24,968 bases of DNA from Methanosarcinaceae archaeon (GTDB lineage: Archaea; Halobacteriota; Methanosarcinia; Methanosarcinales; Methanosarcinaceae): positions 1 through 24,968 of the forward strand of contig JAUSPM010000102.1 of the NCBI GenBank assembly GCA_030655675.1, read 5' to 3'. Made by a program: the position numbers and the translations under genes. This document shows positions 1-8,021 of the stretch, piece by piece; the first letter of the stretch is position 1; each line of letters opens with the position of its first letter. Under the pieces are notes generated by a model. The model saw only the letters and a program-made list of their open reading frames with translations, ran no database searches and was not told the origin of the DNA.

Positions 1-64
1 TATACTATATTTCAAATCATACATTACGATTAATCCAATTGATTTAAATGATATTCTATGGTAA

Positions 65-118
65 GTGGTGTGGGAATGTGCCGCCTGTGGCGGTTGTATT
101 GGTTTTAGTTTTAGATAG
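65..118 (+). repeat. GC-rich hairpin / micro-ORF element, copy A
   Basis: A short GC-rich patch in A+T-rich DNA containing GGAATGTGCCGCC-TGT-GGCGGTTGT, in which CCGCC pairs with GGCGG around a 3-base loop. It closely resembles two other places in this window, copy C near 16183-16239 on the minus strand and copy B at 16376-16414. Read from the GTG at 65 it encodes VVWECAACGGCIGFSFR and then a stop, and the other copies encode related peptides in the equivalent frame. No Shine-Dalgarno site is visible before the GTG and a stop codon lies directly upstream, so translation is unproven. It could instead be a structured repeat or a transcript-end hairpin. The rest of 1-148 shows only A+T-rich sequence. 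Confidence 0.5.
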
Positions 119-148
119 AACAATCTTATCTATACAAATACAATATTT

Positions 149-355
149 TTATTCCGAACTTGTTTCTTCCTTGTCATACCCATATCCAAGTATACTCCTT
201 ATCATCAGTACAAAAAGTATCAGTACAATTACCAAAAGGGTAAACAAGAGCAATGTGATCTCATTGCTTATCGGAACTTCAAAAATCAGATATACCAGCG
301 TAATTAGAGTAAAAATTTCCAGCGCTGCGATCTGTGATTTAGTAAAAATGAACAT
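149..355 (-). CDS. small two-helix membrane protein, unknown function
   Basis: Encodes about 68 residues with two hydrophobic stretches: one starting around IAALEIFTLITLVYLIF and a second around ITLLLFTLLVIVLILFVLMI. A short charged tail (YGYDKEETSSE) follows. I chose the ATG at 355 because GAGGT sits four bases upstream; an in-frame ATG at 373 has no ribosome binding site. An ORF on the opposite strand covers the same bases but has no such signal. It lies downstream of the GGPP synthase gene on the same strand, separated by 86 bases. I do not recognise a family; a small integral membrane protein is all the sequence supports. Confidence 0.5.
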   Translation of the reverse strand: MFIFTKSQIAALEIFTLITLVYLIFEVPISNEITLLLFTLLVIVLILFVLMIRSILGYGYDKEETSSE

Positions 356-441
356 ATTTACCTCATTAAACATAATGGGATAATAAATTTATCATGACTT
401 GACCAAATATTATAGAATTTTATTACTGTTTTAAAGTAGCC

Positions 442-1407
442 TCAGTATGACCTTTCGATCATATAGTCAGCAATCGCCAGAAGCACATCTTTTGCTTCGG
501 AATCTTCCAGAATATCCAGTTTTGCTTTACCCTGGCTGATATATGACATCGCAAGATCCGTTGCATAACCAATTGAACCGGAATCCTCCAGTATTTTAAC
601 AGCCTCCTCGATCTGTGAAGTAGTAGCACTGCCGCTTCCGAATATATCAAGATCTACGCCATGACCAAATGCATGGATAGCAATTACAGTCTTTTTGCCC
701 TCCATCAGATCACTGCCGCGCACTTTCCCGAGAACATCCTCTGGAGTTATCAGGTCAAGCACATCATCATATATCTGGAAACCAATACCGATCAAACGTC
801 CATACTCATATAATGCCTCTGCAACCTCATCTGATGCACCGCCAAGCAATGCACCAATCTTTGCAGATGCTGCATAAAGGACAGAGGTCTTTTTCTCGAC
901 CATTTCGAGATATTCCTCTTCCTTAACATCATCACGGCTCTCAAAATCAATATCCATCCATTGCCCTTCACATATCTCAGTACATGTTCTGGACAAAAGT
1001 TCAATCGACTTGACAATACGTTCCGGGTCAGCCTTGATACGCGAAAGAATCTCAAAAGATTTTGAATATAACGTATCACCCGCAAGAATGGCACCTGCCT
1101 CACTCCATTTTATATGAACTGCAGGCATGCCACGGCGAATATCATCCTTATCCATGATGTCATCATGAATCAATGTGAAATTGTGTACAAGTTCTACAGC
1201 AACAGCTGCTGCAAGTACGGCATCGACATTTGAGCCTACAGCCTCAGCCGCAAGTATCACAGTAGCAGGACGCAGGCGTTTACCGCCAGCATCAGGTAAA
1301 TATCGTGAAGCTTTGTAGAGTTCTTCAGGCTGCATGATGGGGAGCATCTCCCCTATAGCCTTATCAACATGTACACTTCGTTTTTTAATTTCATCAATTA
1401 CATTCAT
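442..1407 (-). CDS. idsA: geranylgeranyl diphosphate synthase (polyprenyl synthetase)
   Basis: Condenses isopentenyl diphosphate with allylic diphosphates to make the C15/C20 chains of archaeal ether lipids. The 321-residue protein has the family hallmarks: GGKRLRP at 41-47, first aspartate-rich motif DDIMD at 82-86, EGQWMDIDF at 147-155, second aspartate-rich motif DDVLD at 214-218, then GSDLMEGKKT at 231-240. Phe77 lies five residues before the first motif, the aromatic position that limits chain length in archaeal type I GGPP synthases, so C20 product is favoured (family-based inference). It follows the RNase J gene after 47 A+T-rich bases and probably shares its transcript. A partial GTGATC ribosome binding site precedes the ATG. 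Other chain lengths cannot be excluded from sequence alone. Confidence 0.93.
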   Translation of the reverse strand: MNVIDEIKKRSVHVDKAIGEMLPIMQPEELYKASRYLPDAGGKRLRPATVILAAEAVGSNVDAVLAAAVAVELVHNFTLIHDDIMDKDDIRRGMPAVHIKWSEAGAILAGDTLYSKSFEILSRIKADPERIVKSIELLSRTCTEICEGQWMDIDFESRDDVKEEEYLEMVEKKTSVLYAASAKIGALLGGASDEVAEALYEYGRLIGIGFQIYDDVLDLITPEDVLGKVRGSDLMEGKKTVIAIHAFGHGVDLDIFGSGSATTSQIEEAVKILEDSGSIGYATDLAMSYISQGKAKLDILEDSEAKDVLLAIADYMIERSY

Positions 1408-1454
1408 ATTCGATCACAATCGGATTGATATATATTTTATATTATATTTCTATA

Positions 1455-2798
1455 TTATTCCTCTATATATAACTCTTCACCATTTCTGAGCAGGTGCAAT
1501 GTATCGCCTAACTCATATCCTGCATCTTCAGCCATCTCAATGTATGCTGCATGCATAGCAATAAACCCATGAGCAGGAATCACATGCGTAGGTTTAACCA
1601 ATCGCAATAGTTCCCAGTGGTCTTCACGATATGCATGACCGGAAACATGTACATTATCATAGATCCTTGCACCGCGCATTCGAAGTTTAGTCTCCAGAGC
1701 ATAACGGTTTGCTTGCGTCATTGGAGTTGGGATCACATTTGCAGAGAAAATGATACGGTCGCCGGACTCTATTTTATATGCAGTCTCGCCTTTTGCGATC
1801 CTGCCAAGTATTGCACCGGGCTCTCCCTGATGACCTGTGACAATAGGCAGGTATTTCTCCTTACCTTCAGCCATAATTTTCTTAAACGCCTTATCGATAT
1901 CATTTCTTTTCCCATAAATCTCGATATTCTTAGGCAATTTGATATATCCAAGTTTACTTGCAGTCACCACATATCTATCCATTGAACGTCCCATCAGAAC
2001 AGGGATCCTACCCATCTCTTCTGCTGCCTGAATGATCGAATTGATACGTGCAATGTGTGATGCAAAAGTGGTAATGATCATACCAACATCAGATTCTTCT
2101 GTGCCAAGTAGAACATCGCGAACCATGTCATGTGCAATTCTCTCCGAAGGAGTCTTGCCTGCACGATCTGCATTGGTACTTTCCGTGATCATAGCGATCA
2201 CACCTTCCTTGCCAAGTTCTCTCAACCTATCAAAGTCGGGTGCCTCACCAAGTGTAGGCGTTCGGTCAAGTTTGAAATCACATGCATACAAGATTGCACC
2301 TGCCGGTGTGTGTATTGCAGCAAAGACCGAATCAATTATACTATGCTGTACTCGGATAAATTCGATAGATACATCCTCTGTTACCTGATAAATTCCACCT
2401 GCATTCAGTGTGATGATCTTGTTCTTGGCACTGAATTTGCGCTCAGATTCGATCTGCTGTTTTATAAGGGCAGCAGTATAAGGAGTACCAAGGATCGGGG
2501 CATTATACCTGTGCGCCAACTTTGGTATTGCACCAATGTGATCAAGATGCCCATGCGTACATACGATTGCACGCACTGTACCATCGATCTGTTTCATGAT
2601 AGTATCGTCAGGGATCGCTCCCATCTCGATCAATTCAAGAGAATGCATATTATCGATCTCAACATCTTCATGGATCTGTACACGGTCTAACCTGAGACCC
2701 ATATCAAGGATGATAATATCCTCATCAACTCTTACAGCAGTCATGTTGCGGCCCATTTCATTATATCCGCCAACTGCAATTATTCCTATTTCTGTCAT
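1455..2798 (-). CDS. rnj: archaeal ribonuclease J (beta-CASP metallo-beta-lactamase)
   Basis: A 447-residue RNase J-type nuclease, the family of archaeal 5'-3' exoribonucleases. Metal-binding motif HGHLDH is at 82-87, with further conserved positions His152, Asp174 (YACDF) and the ESTNADR segment at 206-212. The beta-CASP part shows TTFASHIARI near 243-252, TGHQGEPGA at 321-329, VSGHA around 385-389 and the terminal PAHG at 408-411. Length fits archaeal RNase J, which lacks the long bacterial C-terminal domain. AGAGGT lies seven bases before the ATG. It sits between the IPP isomerase and GGPP synthase genes, so an RNA-processing enzyme is embedded in the isoprenoid cluster. The 214-base upstream gap suggests its own promoter. 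Confidence 0.93.
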   Translation of the reverse strand: MTEIGIIAVGGYNEMGRNMTAVRVDEDIIILDMGLRLDRVQIHEDVEIDNMHSLELIEMGAIPDDTIMKQIDGTVRAIVCTHGHLDHIGAIPKLAHRYNAPILGTPYTAALIKQQIESERKFSAKNKIITLNAGGIYQVTEDVSIEFIRVQHSIIDSVFAAIHTPAGAILYACDFKLDRTPTLGEAPDFDRLRELGKEGVIAMITESTNADRAGKTPSERIAHDMVRDVLLGTEESDVGMIITTFASHIARINSIIQAAEEMGRIPVLMGRSMDRYVVTASKLGYIKLPKNIEIYGKRNDIDKAFKKIMAEGKEKYLPIVTGHQGEPGAILGRIAKGETAYKIESGDRIIFSANVIPTPMTQANRYALETKLRMRGARIYDNVHVSGHAYREDHWELLRLVKPTHVIPAHGFIAMHAAYIEMAEDAGYELGDTLHLLRNGEELYIEE

Positions 2799-2892
2799 TA
2801 ATTAACCTCTTTATATATTTTTAATTCTAAATGTATTCTATATTTATCTTTAACCTTAGTTCCAATTCCGAACTTATACCAACATGTTTAAA

Positions 2893-2995
2893 TGTTCACT
2901 TTTTTTGAACAAATGACTGTGAATTTTGTATTTTTTAATATATGTTTTATAAATATATAGTGCGAGTTAATTCGGCCTAATTGAGAATTTTCTCA
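2893..2995 (-). promoter_or_regulatory. leader and promoter region of rnj
   Basis: The gap 2799-3012 between the isomerase stop and the RNase J start contains three things on the minus strand. Just after the isomerase is a palindrome TGAGAA-TT-TTCTCA (2982-2995). Next is a TATA-like run TATATATTTATAAAA (2945-2959). About 50 bases further on is an inverted repeat TGTTCA-N7-TGAACA (2893-2911). With that TATA element transcription would start near 2925, leaving a leader of about 125 bases with the second repeat near its 5' end. No promoter was tested; the assignment is by motif only. Confidence 0.35.
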
Positions 2996-3012
2996 TTTCC
3001 TATATCGTGAAC

Positions 3013-4101
3013 TCATACAACGTTTGAACGGACAGCAAGATCCTTTACATCAAACCCGCGCTGTGTCAGGTATTCAAGTGTCCAACCTGTTATTACAGCC
3101 GGAGTTGTTCGTAATTTGTTAATATTGCCACATCCGCAAAGGAACATTGTTACTTTCAATTCATTCAACATACTCGTCAAAACGTTGACGACTTCATCTT
3201 TACCTTTCATTGCAGGTCCCACAAACGGCAGTGCTGCACTTGCAACATTTGCACCGACAGCAATTGACTTTGCAATGTCAAGACCTGTTCTCACGCCACC
3301 GGTACCTATGACCGGAAGTGATCTACTGCATTCAACAATACTTGCGACTGTTGGAATCCCAAAATCCCAGAACAACTCTCCGAGAAGTTCAGATAAGATG
3401 TCATTGCGGGCACTTGCCCTATAAACCTCGACACCTGACCAACTTGTACCGCCAACACCGCCAACATCGATCGCAGACACACCTGCCTTTTTCAAAAGCA
3501 GGGCATCTTCATTTGATATTCCCGCACCTGTTTCTTTGACGATAATAGGTATTTTCATAGAACATATCTCTTTAATTACATCAAGTATACCTGATGCATC
3601 CCGATCTCCTTCCGGCTGGACAGCCTCCTGAAGAAAATTCAGATGCACTGCCATTGCATCGGCATCGATCATTTCCATCATTTTCTCTATGCCTTCAATG
3701 CCATATTCCTTGATCTGGGCAGCACCTACATTACCATAAATAAATGCATTTGGTGCCTCGTCACGAACCACCCTGAATGAGTCTTCCTGTTTTGGATCTT
3801 CAATCGCCGCTCTCTGACTTCCAACACCAATACCTATACCAACTTCTTCGGCTGCTTTTGCAAGCGATGCATTTATGCCCAAAGTATCAGGATGCCCGCC
3901 TGTAATGGATGCGATCATAAAAGGTGCATCCAGACGTTTACCCATAAAATCAACCGATAGATCTATCGCATCCATACTGACCTCAGGAAGTGCACGGTGC
4001 ACCAGCATAACATCATCGAATCCTGCATTGACTTTCCGGGACTCTACCGGACTGGTTGCACATAAATTCAGATGCTCTATCTTTCTTTGAGATGTGGTAA
4101 T
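3013..4101 (-). CDS. fni: type 2 isopentenyl-diphosphate isomerase, ATT start proposed
   Basis: FMN-dependent isomerase interconverting IPP and DMAPP. The 362-residue reading shows the N-terminal RKIEHL segment, which contacts substrate in this family, then VESRKVNAGFDD and LVHRALPE. Further on are ITGGH, GVGSQRAA, HLNFLQEAVQPEGD, VKETGAGIS, DVGGVGGTSW and GTGGVRTG, typical of the TIM-barrel FMN/substrate site. The first in-frame ATG (4006-4008) would delete the RKIEHL region. Upstream of it the frame stays open and conserved as far as a TAG at 4105-4107. The only plausible initiators near the perfect AAGGAGG (4109-4115) are ATT at 4099-4101, seven bases away, or the adjacent ATC. Hence a non-canonical start, or a base error, is inferred. 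It sits 100 bases after isopentenyl phosphate kinase in the lipid cluster. Confidence 0.88.
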   Translation of the reverse strand: MTTSQRKIEHLNLCATSPVESRKVNAGFDDVMLVHRALPEVSMDAIDLSVDFMGKRLDAPFMIASITGGHPDTLGINASLAKAAEEVGIGIGVGSQRAAIEDPKQEDSFRVVRDEAPNAFIYGNVGAAQIKEYGIEGIEKMMEMIDADAMAVHLNFLQEAVQPEGDRDASGILDVIKEICSMKIPIIVKETGAGISNEDALLLKKAGVSAIDVGGVGGTSWSGVEVYRASARNDILSELLGELFWDFGIPTVASIVECSRSLPVIGTGGVRTGLDIAKSIAVGANVASAALPFVGPAMKGKDEVVNVLTSMLNELKVTMFLCGCGNINKLRTTPAVITGWTLEYLTQRGFDVKDLAVRSNVV

Positions 4102-4108
4102 GATCTAT

Positions 4109-4115
4109 CCTCCTT
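4109..4115 (-). promoter_or_regulatory. strong Shine-Dalgarno site deciding the fni start
   Basis: On the minus strand AAGGAGG is followed by ATAGATC and then ATT ACC ACA. The TAG inside the spacer is in frame with the isomerase, so translation cannot begin upstream of it. Seven-base spacing puts the site over the ATT codon rather than over the first downstream ATG, which is about 100 bases away. The remaining 4116-4201 sequence is low-complexity A+T-rich DNA made of AATTC- and CAAATT-like words. Confidence 0.75.
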
Positions 4116-4201
4116 AACTTGATTATTCATATTTTTATTCTTTTAAATTCAAATTCCAACTCTAATTTCAATTATAATTCCAAATTCTAAATCAATACTT
4201 G

Positions 4202-4981
4202 TCATTTTGTAATAGCGGTCCCAATGTCCTCACCGCCTAAAAACTTTGAAATATTACCTGACTTTCCTGCATTGAATATGTACGAAGTGATACTTGATGT
4301 TTCGCAAAGTTTTAACAGTTCACCAACCTTTCCGAGCATCCCTCCGGTGACATCAGTACTTTCTGACTCACCGATGTGTTTTTTAACATCTTTGTAATTT
4401 GAGGTTGTGATCGTTGGAATTGTTGCACCTACATCGTCAAGCACACCGTCTTTTGCACTTCCGATGCCGATCCTTGCACCACCGAATTGTACTGCAAGAT
4501 AAGGAACTATCTGGTCGCCTGACAGGACGGATGTTCCGAGTTTTGTATCCATCACTACATCACCGTGCAGCACAGGTACAAAACCATTGTCAAGCATCAG
4601 ATGAATATTTTCAAGGAACATCTGTGTTATTCTGCCATTCTCAGATACAGTGTTGCCCATTGGGTGAACCCCAACAGCATCCACTCCTGCATTCTTCAAG
4701 GATTCCACGACAATACGGTTGAGCGTTTTTACGGATTCATGGGTAATAAGCGCACCTTTTGCATCGAACTTCTCGGTAAGTGCGTACTTCTTTGCCTGAG
4801 GATGTCCGAATGACCCTGCACCGTGAACAATTATCAATCTGCCATGATGTTTTGATATTTCGCCTGCGATCCGTTCGATCTCATCATAGTTTGCAGTGCC
4901 ATCGTCTGCATTCTTATCTGTGATGATGCTACCACCGATCTTCAATATTGTTAAATTTGTGGTATCATCTGATGCATTCAT
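4202..4981 (-). CDS. ipk: isopentenyl phosphate kinase
   Basis: Phosphorylates isopentenyl phosphate to IPP, the last step of the archaeal alternative mevalonate pathway. The 259-residue amino acid kinase-fold protein begins with LKIGGSIITDK (13-23) and carries HGAGSFGHP at 53-61. His60 matches the catalytic histidine that separates this family from other amino acid kinases. It also has HGDVV at 139-143, SGDQI at 154-158 and TGGMLGKV at 212-219. Its ATG overlaps the stop codon of the mevalonate kinase gene (ATGA at 4978-4981), so the two consecutive pathway enzymes are probably translationally coupled. Length and motifs are normal. Confidence 0.93.
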   Translation of the reverse strand: MNASDDTTNLTILKIGGSIITDKNADDGTANYDEIERIAGEISKHHGRLIIVHGAGSFGHPQAKKYALTEKFDAKGALITHESVKTLNRIVVESLKNAGVDAVGVHPMGNTVSENGRITQMFLENIHLMLDNGFVPVLHGDVVMDTKLGTSVLSGDQIVPYLAVQFGGARIGIGSAKDGVLDDVGATIPTITTSNYKDVKKHIGESESTDVTGGMLGKVGELLKLCETSSITSYIFNAGKSGNISKFLGGEDIGTAITK

Positions 4982-5898
4982 GAATTCGACTCCACCATGA
5001 CGCCATGGTCTGTTGCTTTTGTAATGATCGAACTTCCGCCTGCTACATCAATTGCACTGGCAACAGCCTCTGTTTTGGCTTTGTCCATCAATGCCACCAT
5101 ACAACCGCCACCACCGGCACCAGTTATTTTTGCACCAAATGCTCCACTGCTGCGTGCTGCATAGACGAGTGATGATAATTCAAGACTGCCAACACCAATA
5201 GAATCAAGTAATCCGTGGTTGATGTTCATCAATTTTCCGATCGATATATAGTCGCTATTGTTAACCAGTTCTTCGCCAATTTCAGACATACTGCCTATTG
5301 TCGAGAGAACCGGACCTATGATCTGTGGATAATTATCCCGTAATTCCGCTACATTTGCAACAAGTTCTTTTGTAGATGAAAATACATTAGTGTTGCCGAT
5401 GACAATCCCACATTCGATGTTTTTCAACTGCTTTCGCTGTGGCATTATAAACACACCACCCATTGTGCTGACATAAGTATCAGTCGGACTTGCTGCACCC
5501 TGAACCTGAATTTCGATCTCATGCCCGAGTTTTGCAATCTCTTCAAGGGTTAAATTGCAATCAAACATCCGGTTCAATGCCGCAATTGTTGCAACCGTTA
5601 CAGCAGCCGAGGAACCTACGCCAGAACCAACAGGAATGTCGGATTCGATCTTGATACTTATACCATTGATTGATGCAAACTCCCGCATGCGCTCGATTAC
5701 TGTTGAAACATAAGGATGTATCTCAAGATCAATACCCGTCTTACCAAGAACCGACTCTATACTGATATTCACAGATTCGTCAGATTCTACCTGCACGCGG
5801 GTCCGAAGATCAACTGCGCAGCATATGGCATTCTCACCATAGACCACTGCATGTTCACCAAAAATGTATATCTTCCCTGGTGCAGAACAAGTTATCAT
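4978..5898 (-). CDS. mvk: mevalonate kinase
   Basis: ATP-dependent phosphorylation of mevalonate, a GHMP-family kinase of 306 residues. Motif 1 is PGKIYIFGEHAVVYG (7-21), motif 2 the ATP-binding loop IPVGSGVGSSAA (88-99), the catalytic aspartate is Asp140 in SPTDTYVS, and motif 3 is AKITGAGGGGC (256-266). The ATG at 5898 is preceded by AAGGAG at normal spacing. It lies upstream of isopentenyl phosphate kinase with a 4-base overlap and downstream of the MEMO gene. The pairing with IPP isomerase and GGPP synthase supports mevalonate rather than another GHMP substrate. Confidence 0.93.
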   Translation of the reverse strand: MITCSAPGKIYIFGEHAVVYGENAICCAVDLRTRVQVESDESVNISIESVLGKTGIDLEIHPYVSTVIERMREFASINGISIKIESDIPVGSGVGSSAAVTVATIAALNRMFDCNLTLEEIAKLGHEIEIQVQGAASPTDTYVSTMGGVFIMPQRKQLKNIECGIVIGNTNVFSSTKELVANVAELRDNYPQIIGPVLSTIGSMSEIGEELVNNSDYISIGKLMNINHGLLDSIGVGSLELSSLVYAARSSGAFGAKITGAGGGGCMVALMDKAKTEAVASAIDVAGGSSIITKATDHGVMVESNS

Positions 5899-5959
5899 TG
5901 ATAATTACTCCTTTGAATTGCCTGTTACAAGCAAACATTACCCACTAAATTGATCAATA

Positions 5960-6757
5960 TCATTCTACAATGATCGCTGCATATCCAACAACAGCAGACA
6001 TATCTCCTGTCACATCACCGCTTGTTGCATACATGAGGAGAGACGTTTTCTTTGCTCCAAGAGCACTTACCGCAGTAAGCATTGCTGCGATCGGACCATA
6101 GCCACATGCAGAAATATTCTTCTCAGCCCGTCGTCTGTAGAATTCAGGAACGTCCATATCCAGAATTGCTTCAATGAGATGCTTATCCACATCATGTGCA
6201 ATGTCAGCAGGCTGATAATGGGTGAAATCACTTGATGCGATTATCACTACTTTTTTACTGCTTTCCAATACTGCACGGGCGATCTCATTTCCTACTTCTA
6301 CTGCAGTCTCTTCGTCCTGCAATCCCATACATATTGGTAATATCTTGAAATCGTTTCCGAACCGATGCTGCAAAAACGGCAACTGAACTTCAATTGAATG
6401 CTCAAAATTATGAGCAAGTTCATCAATATCCACAATACTGCCTGCGAGTGATCTTGCAAGTTCAATATCAGTCTCAACATTCCCAAGCGGCGTCGACCAT
6501 GTATCCTGAGATACCGATACAAGCGAACCTAAACCTGTATGGTTTGGCCCCAGTATAATATAAGTATCTGCCTTTGGGAGTACTGCGTATGCCTGTGCTG
6601 CCACCAATCCCGAATACGTATATCCGGCATGCGGTACAACAGCACCGATCACATCGCGCTGTGATATGTCAATACCGCTAAAGCACCTGCTGACCTCTTT
6701 TTTGAGAGCCTTTAGATTTAGCGGATAGAATTGTCCTGCAACTGTTGGTTGTCTCAT
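5960..6757 (-). CDS. MEMO-family protein
   Basis: A 265-residue member of the MEMO1/AmmeMemoRadiSam-type family, structurally related to class III extradiol dioxygenases; its role in archaea is not established. It starts with the family-typical MRQPTVAGQFYP. The putative metal-site and conserved residues are visible: PHAGY with His43, GPNHTG with His73, EHSIE with His120, SSDFTHY with His180 and ACGYG with Cys218. An in-frame ATG at 6811 would add 18 residues that do not look conserved. I prefer 6757 because homologues start there and GGATGATC lies just upstream. The gene sits between rpsB and mevalonate kinase, a placement also seen in other euryarchaea. Confidence 0.88.
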   Translation of the reverse strand: MRQPTVAGQFYPLNLKALKKEVSRCFSGIDISQRDVIGAVVPHAGYTYSGLVAAQAYAVLPKADTYIILGPNHTGLGSLVSVSQDTWSTPLGNVETDIELARSLAGSIVDIDELAHNFEHSIEVQLPFLQHRFGNDFKILPICMGLQDEETAVEVGNEIARAVLESSKKVVIIASSDFTHYQPADIAHDVDKHLIEAILDMDVPEFYRRRAEKNISACGYGPIAAMLTAVSALGAKKTSLLMYATSGDVTGDMSAVVGYAAIIVE

Positions 6758-6898
6758 ATTACCGATCATCCCATCATAAATCGTGGGAATTTTACAATTC
6801 TTAAATTTCAAAATAATAGTAGTATGCCACCTACAATCACTTGTAGATAGTATTCTACCATTTATTCTACGATTACAATTGCAATTAGGAATATGGTC

Positions 6899-7546
6899 TT
6901 ATAATACAGGCTCGAAGTCTGTGACCTCATAGTTGAACGGAATACCGTTCGCCTGTGCAATACCTCTTGCCAATAACCAGTATACAAGGGATAATGCCTT
7001 TCTACCTTTGTTATTCGTAGGAATTACCATGTCCACATTAGATGTCATGTTGTTGGTATCACAAAGTCCGACCACAGGAACACCGATGTTCACAGATTCC
7101 CTGATCACCTGTGCATCACCTGTTGGATCTGTCACAACAATTACATCCGGCTCATAGAATCCTTCCAGATTTGGATTTGTAAGTTTACCAGGAATGAATC
7201 TGCCAACCATCGCTTTTGCACCGATCGTTTTTGCGAACATCTTTGCAGGATACTGGCCATATTGGCGTGCAGATACTACAAGGATCTTGGTAGGGTCGTA
7301 TTTGGAAAGGAAATCTGCAGCAAGCTTGATACGTTCATCTGTTGCCTGAATGTCAAGAACATATAACCCGTCTGTTCGAACACGATACACGAAACGCATC
7401 ATGTTCTGTGTTTTCTGCTGTGTACCAATGTGTATTCCTGCAGCCAGGTATTCATCAATAGGAACAAGTGTTGTGGATCCTTTTACTTCCGCATTAACGT
7501 CTATATTTTCCACATTTTCTTCTACAACTTTATCTGTAATCTCCAT
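6899..7546 (-). CDS. rpsB: 30S ribosomal protein uS2
   Basis: Small-subunit ribosomal protein of 215 residues. The archaeal S2 core begins at LVPIDEYLAAGIHIGTQQKT, followed by TDGLYVLDI, ARQYGQYPAKMFA, GRFIPGKLTNP, PDVIVVTDP, VGLCDTNNM and IPTNNKGRKALSLVYWLLAR. The first 25 or so residues are acidic and variable, as in many archaeal S2 proteins. It follows rpoK by 19 bases. In several other euryarchaea an enolase gene lies at this junction; none is present here. The 141-base gap downstream (6758-6898) contains a small hairpin, CTACAA-TCAC-TTGTAG at 6831-6846, and no gene. Confidence 0.95.
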   Translation of the reverse strand: MEITDKVVEENVENIDVNAEVKGSTTLVPIDEYLAAGIHIGTQQKTQNMMRFVYRVRTDGLYVLDIQATDERIKLAADFLSKYDPTKILVVSARQYGQYPAKMFAKTIGAKAMVGRFIPGKLTNPNLEGFYEPDVIVVTDPTGDAQVIRESVNIGVPVVGLCDTNNMTSNVDMVIPTNNKGRKALSLVYWLLARGIAQANGIPFNYEVTDFEPVL

Positions 7547-7565
7547 AAATTCACCTCAATTATAT

Positions 7566-7739
7566 CTAATCTCTTTTGACCGTAATTGGAATTACACCCT
7601 GTTCAAGTTCTTCCATTGCAAGATATAACGAATCAGTTGATTCATCATCTATTAAAACAGGAGCTCCCATTGAGATTTGAAGTGATCTTGCACCAACAAT
7701 TCTCGCACGCTCATATCTGGTATAAACTTGTTTACTCAA
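7566..7739 (-). CDS. rpoK: DNA-directed RNA polymerase subunit K (Rpo6), TTG start
   Basis: A 57-residue protein homologous to eukaryotic RPB6, a core subunit helping assembly of the archaeal RNA polymerase. The reading begins SKQVYTRYERARIVGARSLQ, then ISMGAPVLI, and ends with EELEQGVIPITVKRD, all typical of archaeal RpoK. The gene is easily missed because it starts with TTG (7737-7739). The start is supported by AGGGTGATT immediately upstream on the minus strand and by alignment of the first residues with the family start. It lies between rpoN and rpsB in the ribosomal/RNA polymerase operon. Confidence in identity is high. Confidence 0.93.
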   Translation of the reverse strand: MSKQVYTRYERARIVGARSLQISMGAPVLIDDESTDSLYLAMEELEQGVIPITVKRD

Positions 7740-7975
7740 TTAATCACCCTAAGTTGTAATATCCATTAACAGAACTATGTATAAAAACGAATACGGTTCA
7801 ATGATATGGTCCTACGCGGATCAATCATGCCCATATACTGTAATTGTAATTTTTATTAATACAATATTCAAATGTTTTATTCGGAATCCCTCCGAAATGT
7901 GGTCGTCATTCTATTCAATTTAAGTTACATTTATTAAATGAAAGACCAGTATTCCCACAAAAAGCAGGAATGGGG

Positions 7976-8021
7976 GGCATATCTGAACGCCGAATGATGG
8001 TCCAGACTACCCTGCGATCCC
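7976..8021 (-). pseudogene. tRNA-Pro-like 5' half remnant
   Basis: Starting one base after the rpoN stop codon, the minus strand reads GGGATCG-CA-GGGTAGTCTGG, then ACCATCATTCGGCG. This matches the acceptor strand and D arm of archaeal tRNA-Pro. After that the anticodon loop reads TTCAGAT instead of a TNGG-type loop. I find no T-arm (GTTCRANNC) and no 3' acceptor strand complementary to GGGATCG in the 240 bases before rpoK. A tRNA-Pro gene between rpoN and rpoK occurs in other euryarchaea, so this looks like a decayed or truncated copy. A split gene or a distant intron is possible but unsupported. The remainder of 7740-7975 holds only a small hairpin, TTCGGA-ATCCC-TCCGAA at 7880-7896. Confidence 0.42.

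Noticed and set aside
48..383. Plus-strand ORF of 111 codons
   Set aside because: It lies opposite the small membrane protein gene, has no ribosome binding site and its product has no coherent family pattern; only the overlap with repeat copy A is of interest.
2130..2690. 186-codon plus-strand ORF within RNase J
   Set aside because: Antisense to a clearly conserved gene and Cys/Arg-rich without motifs.
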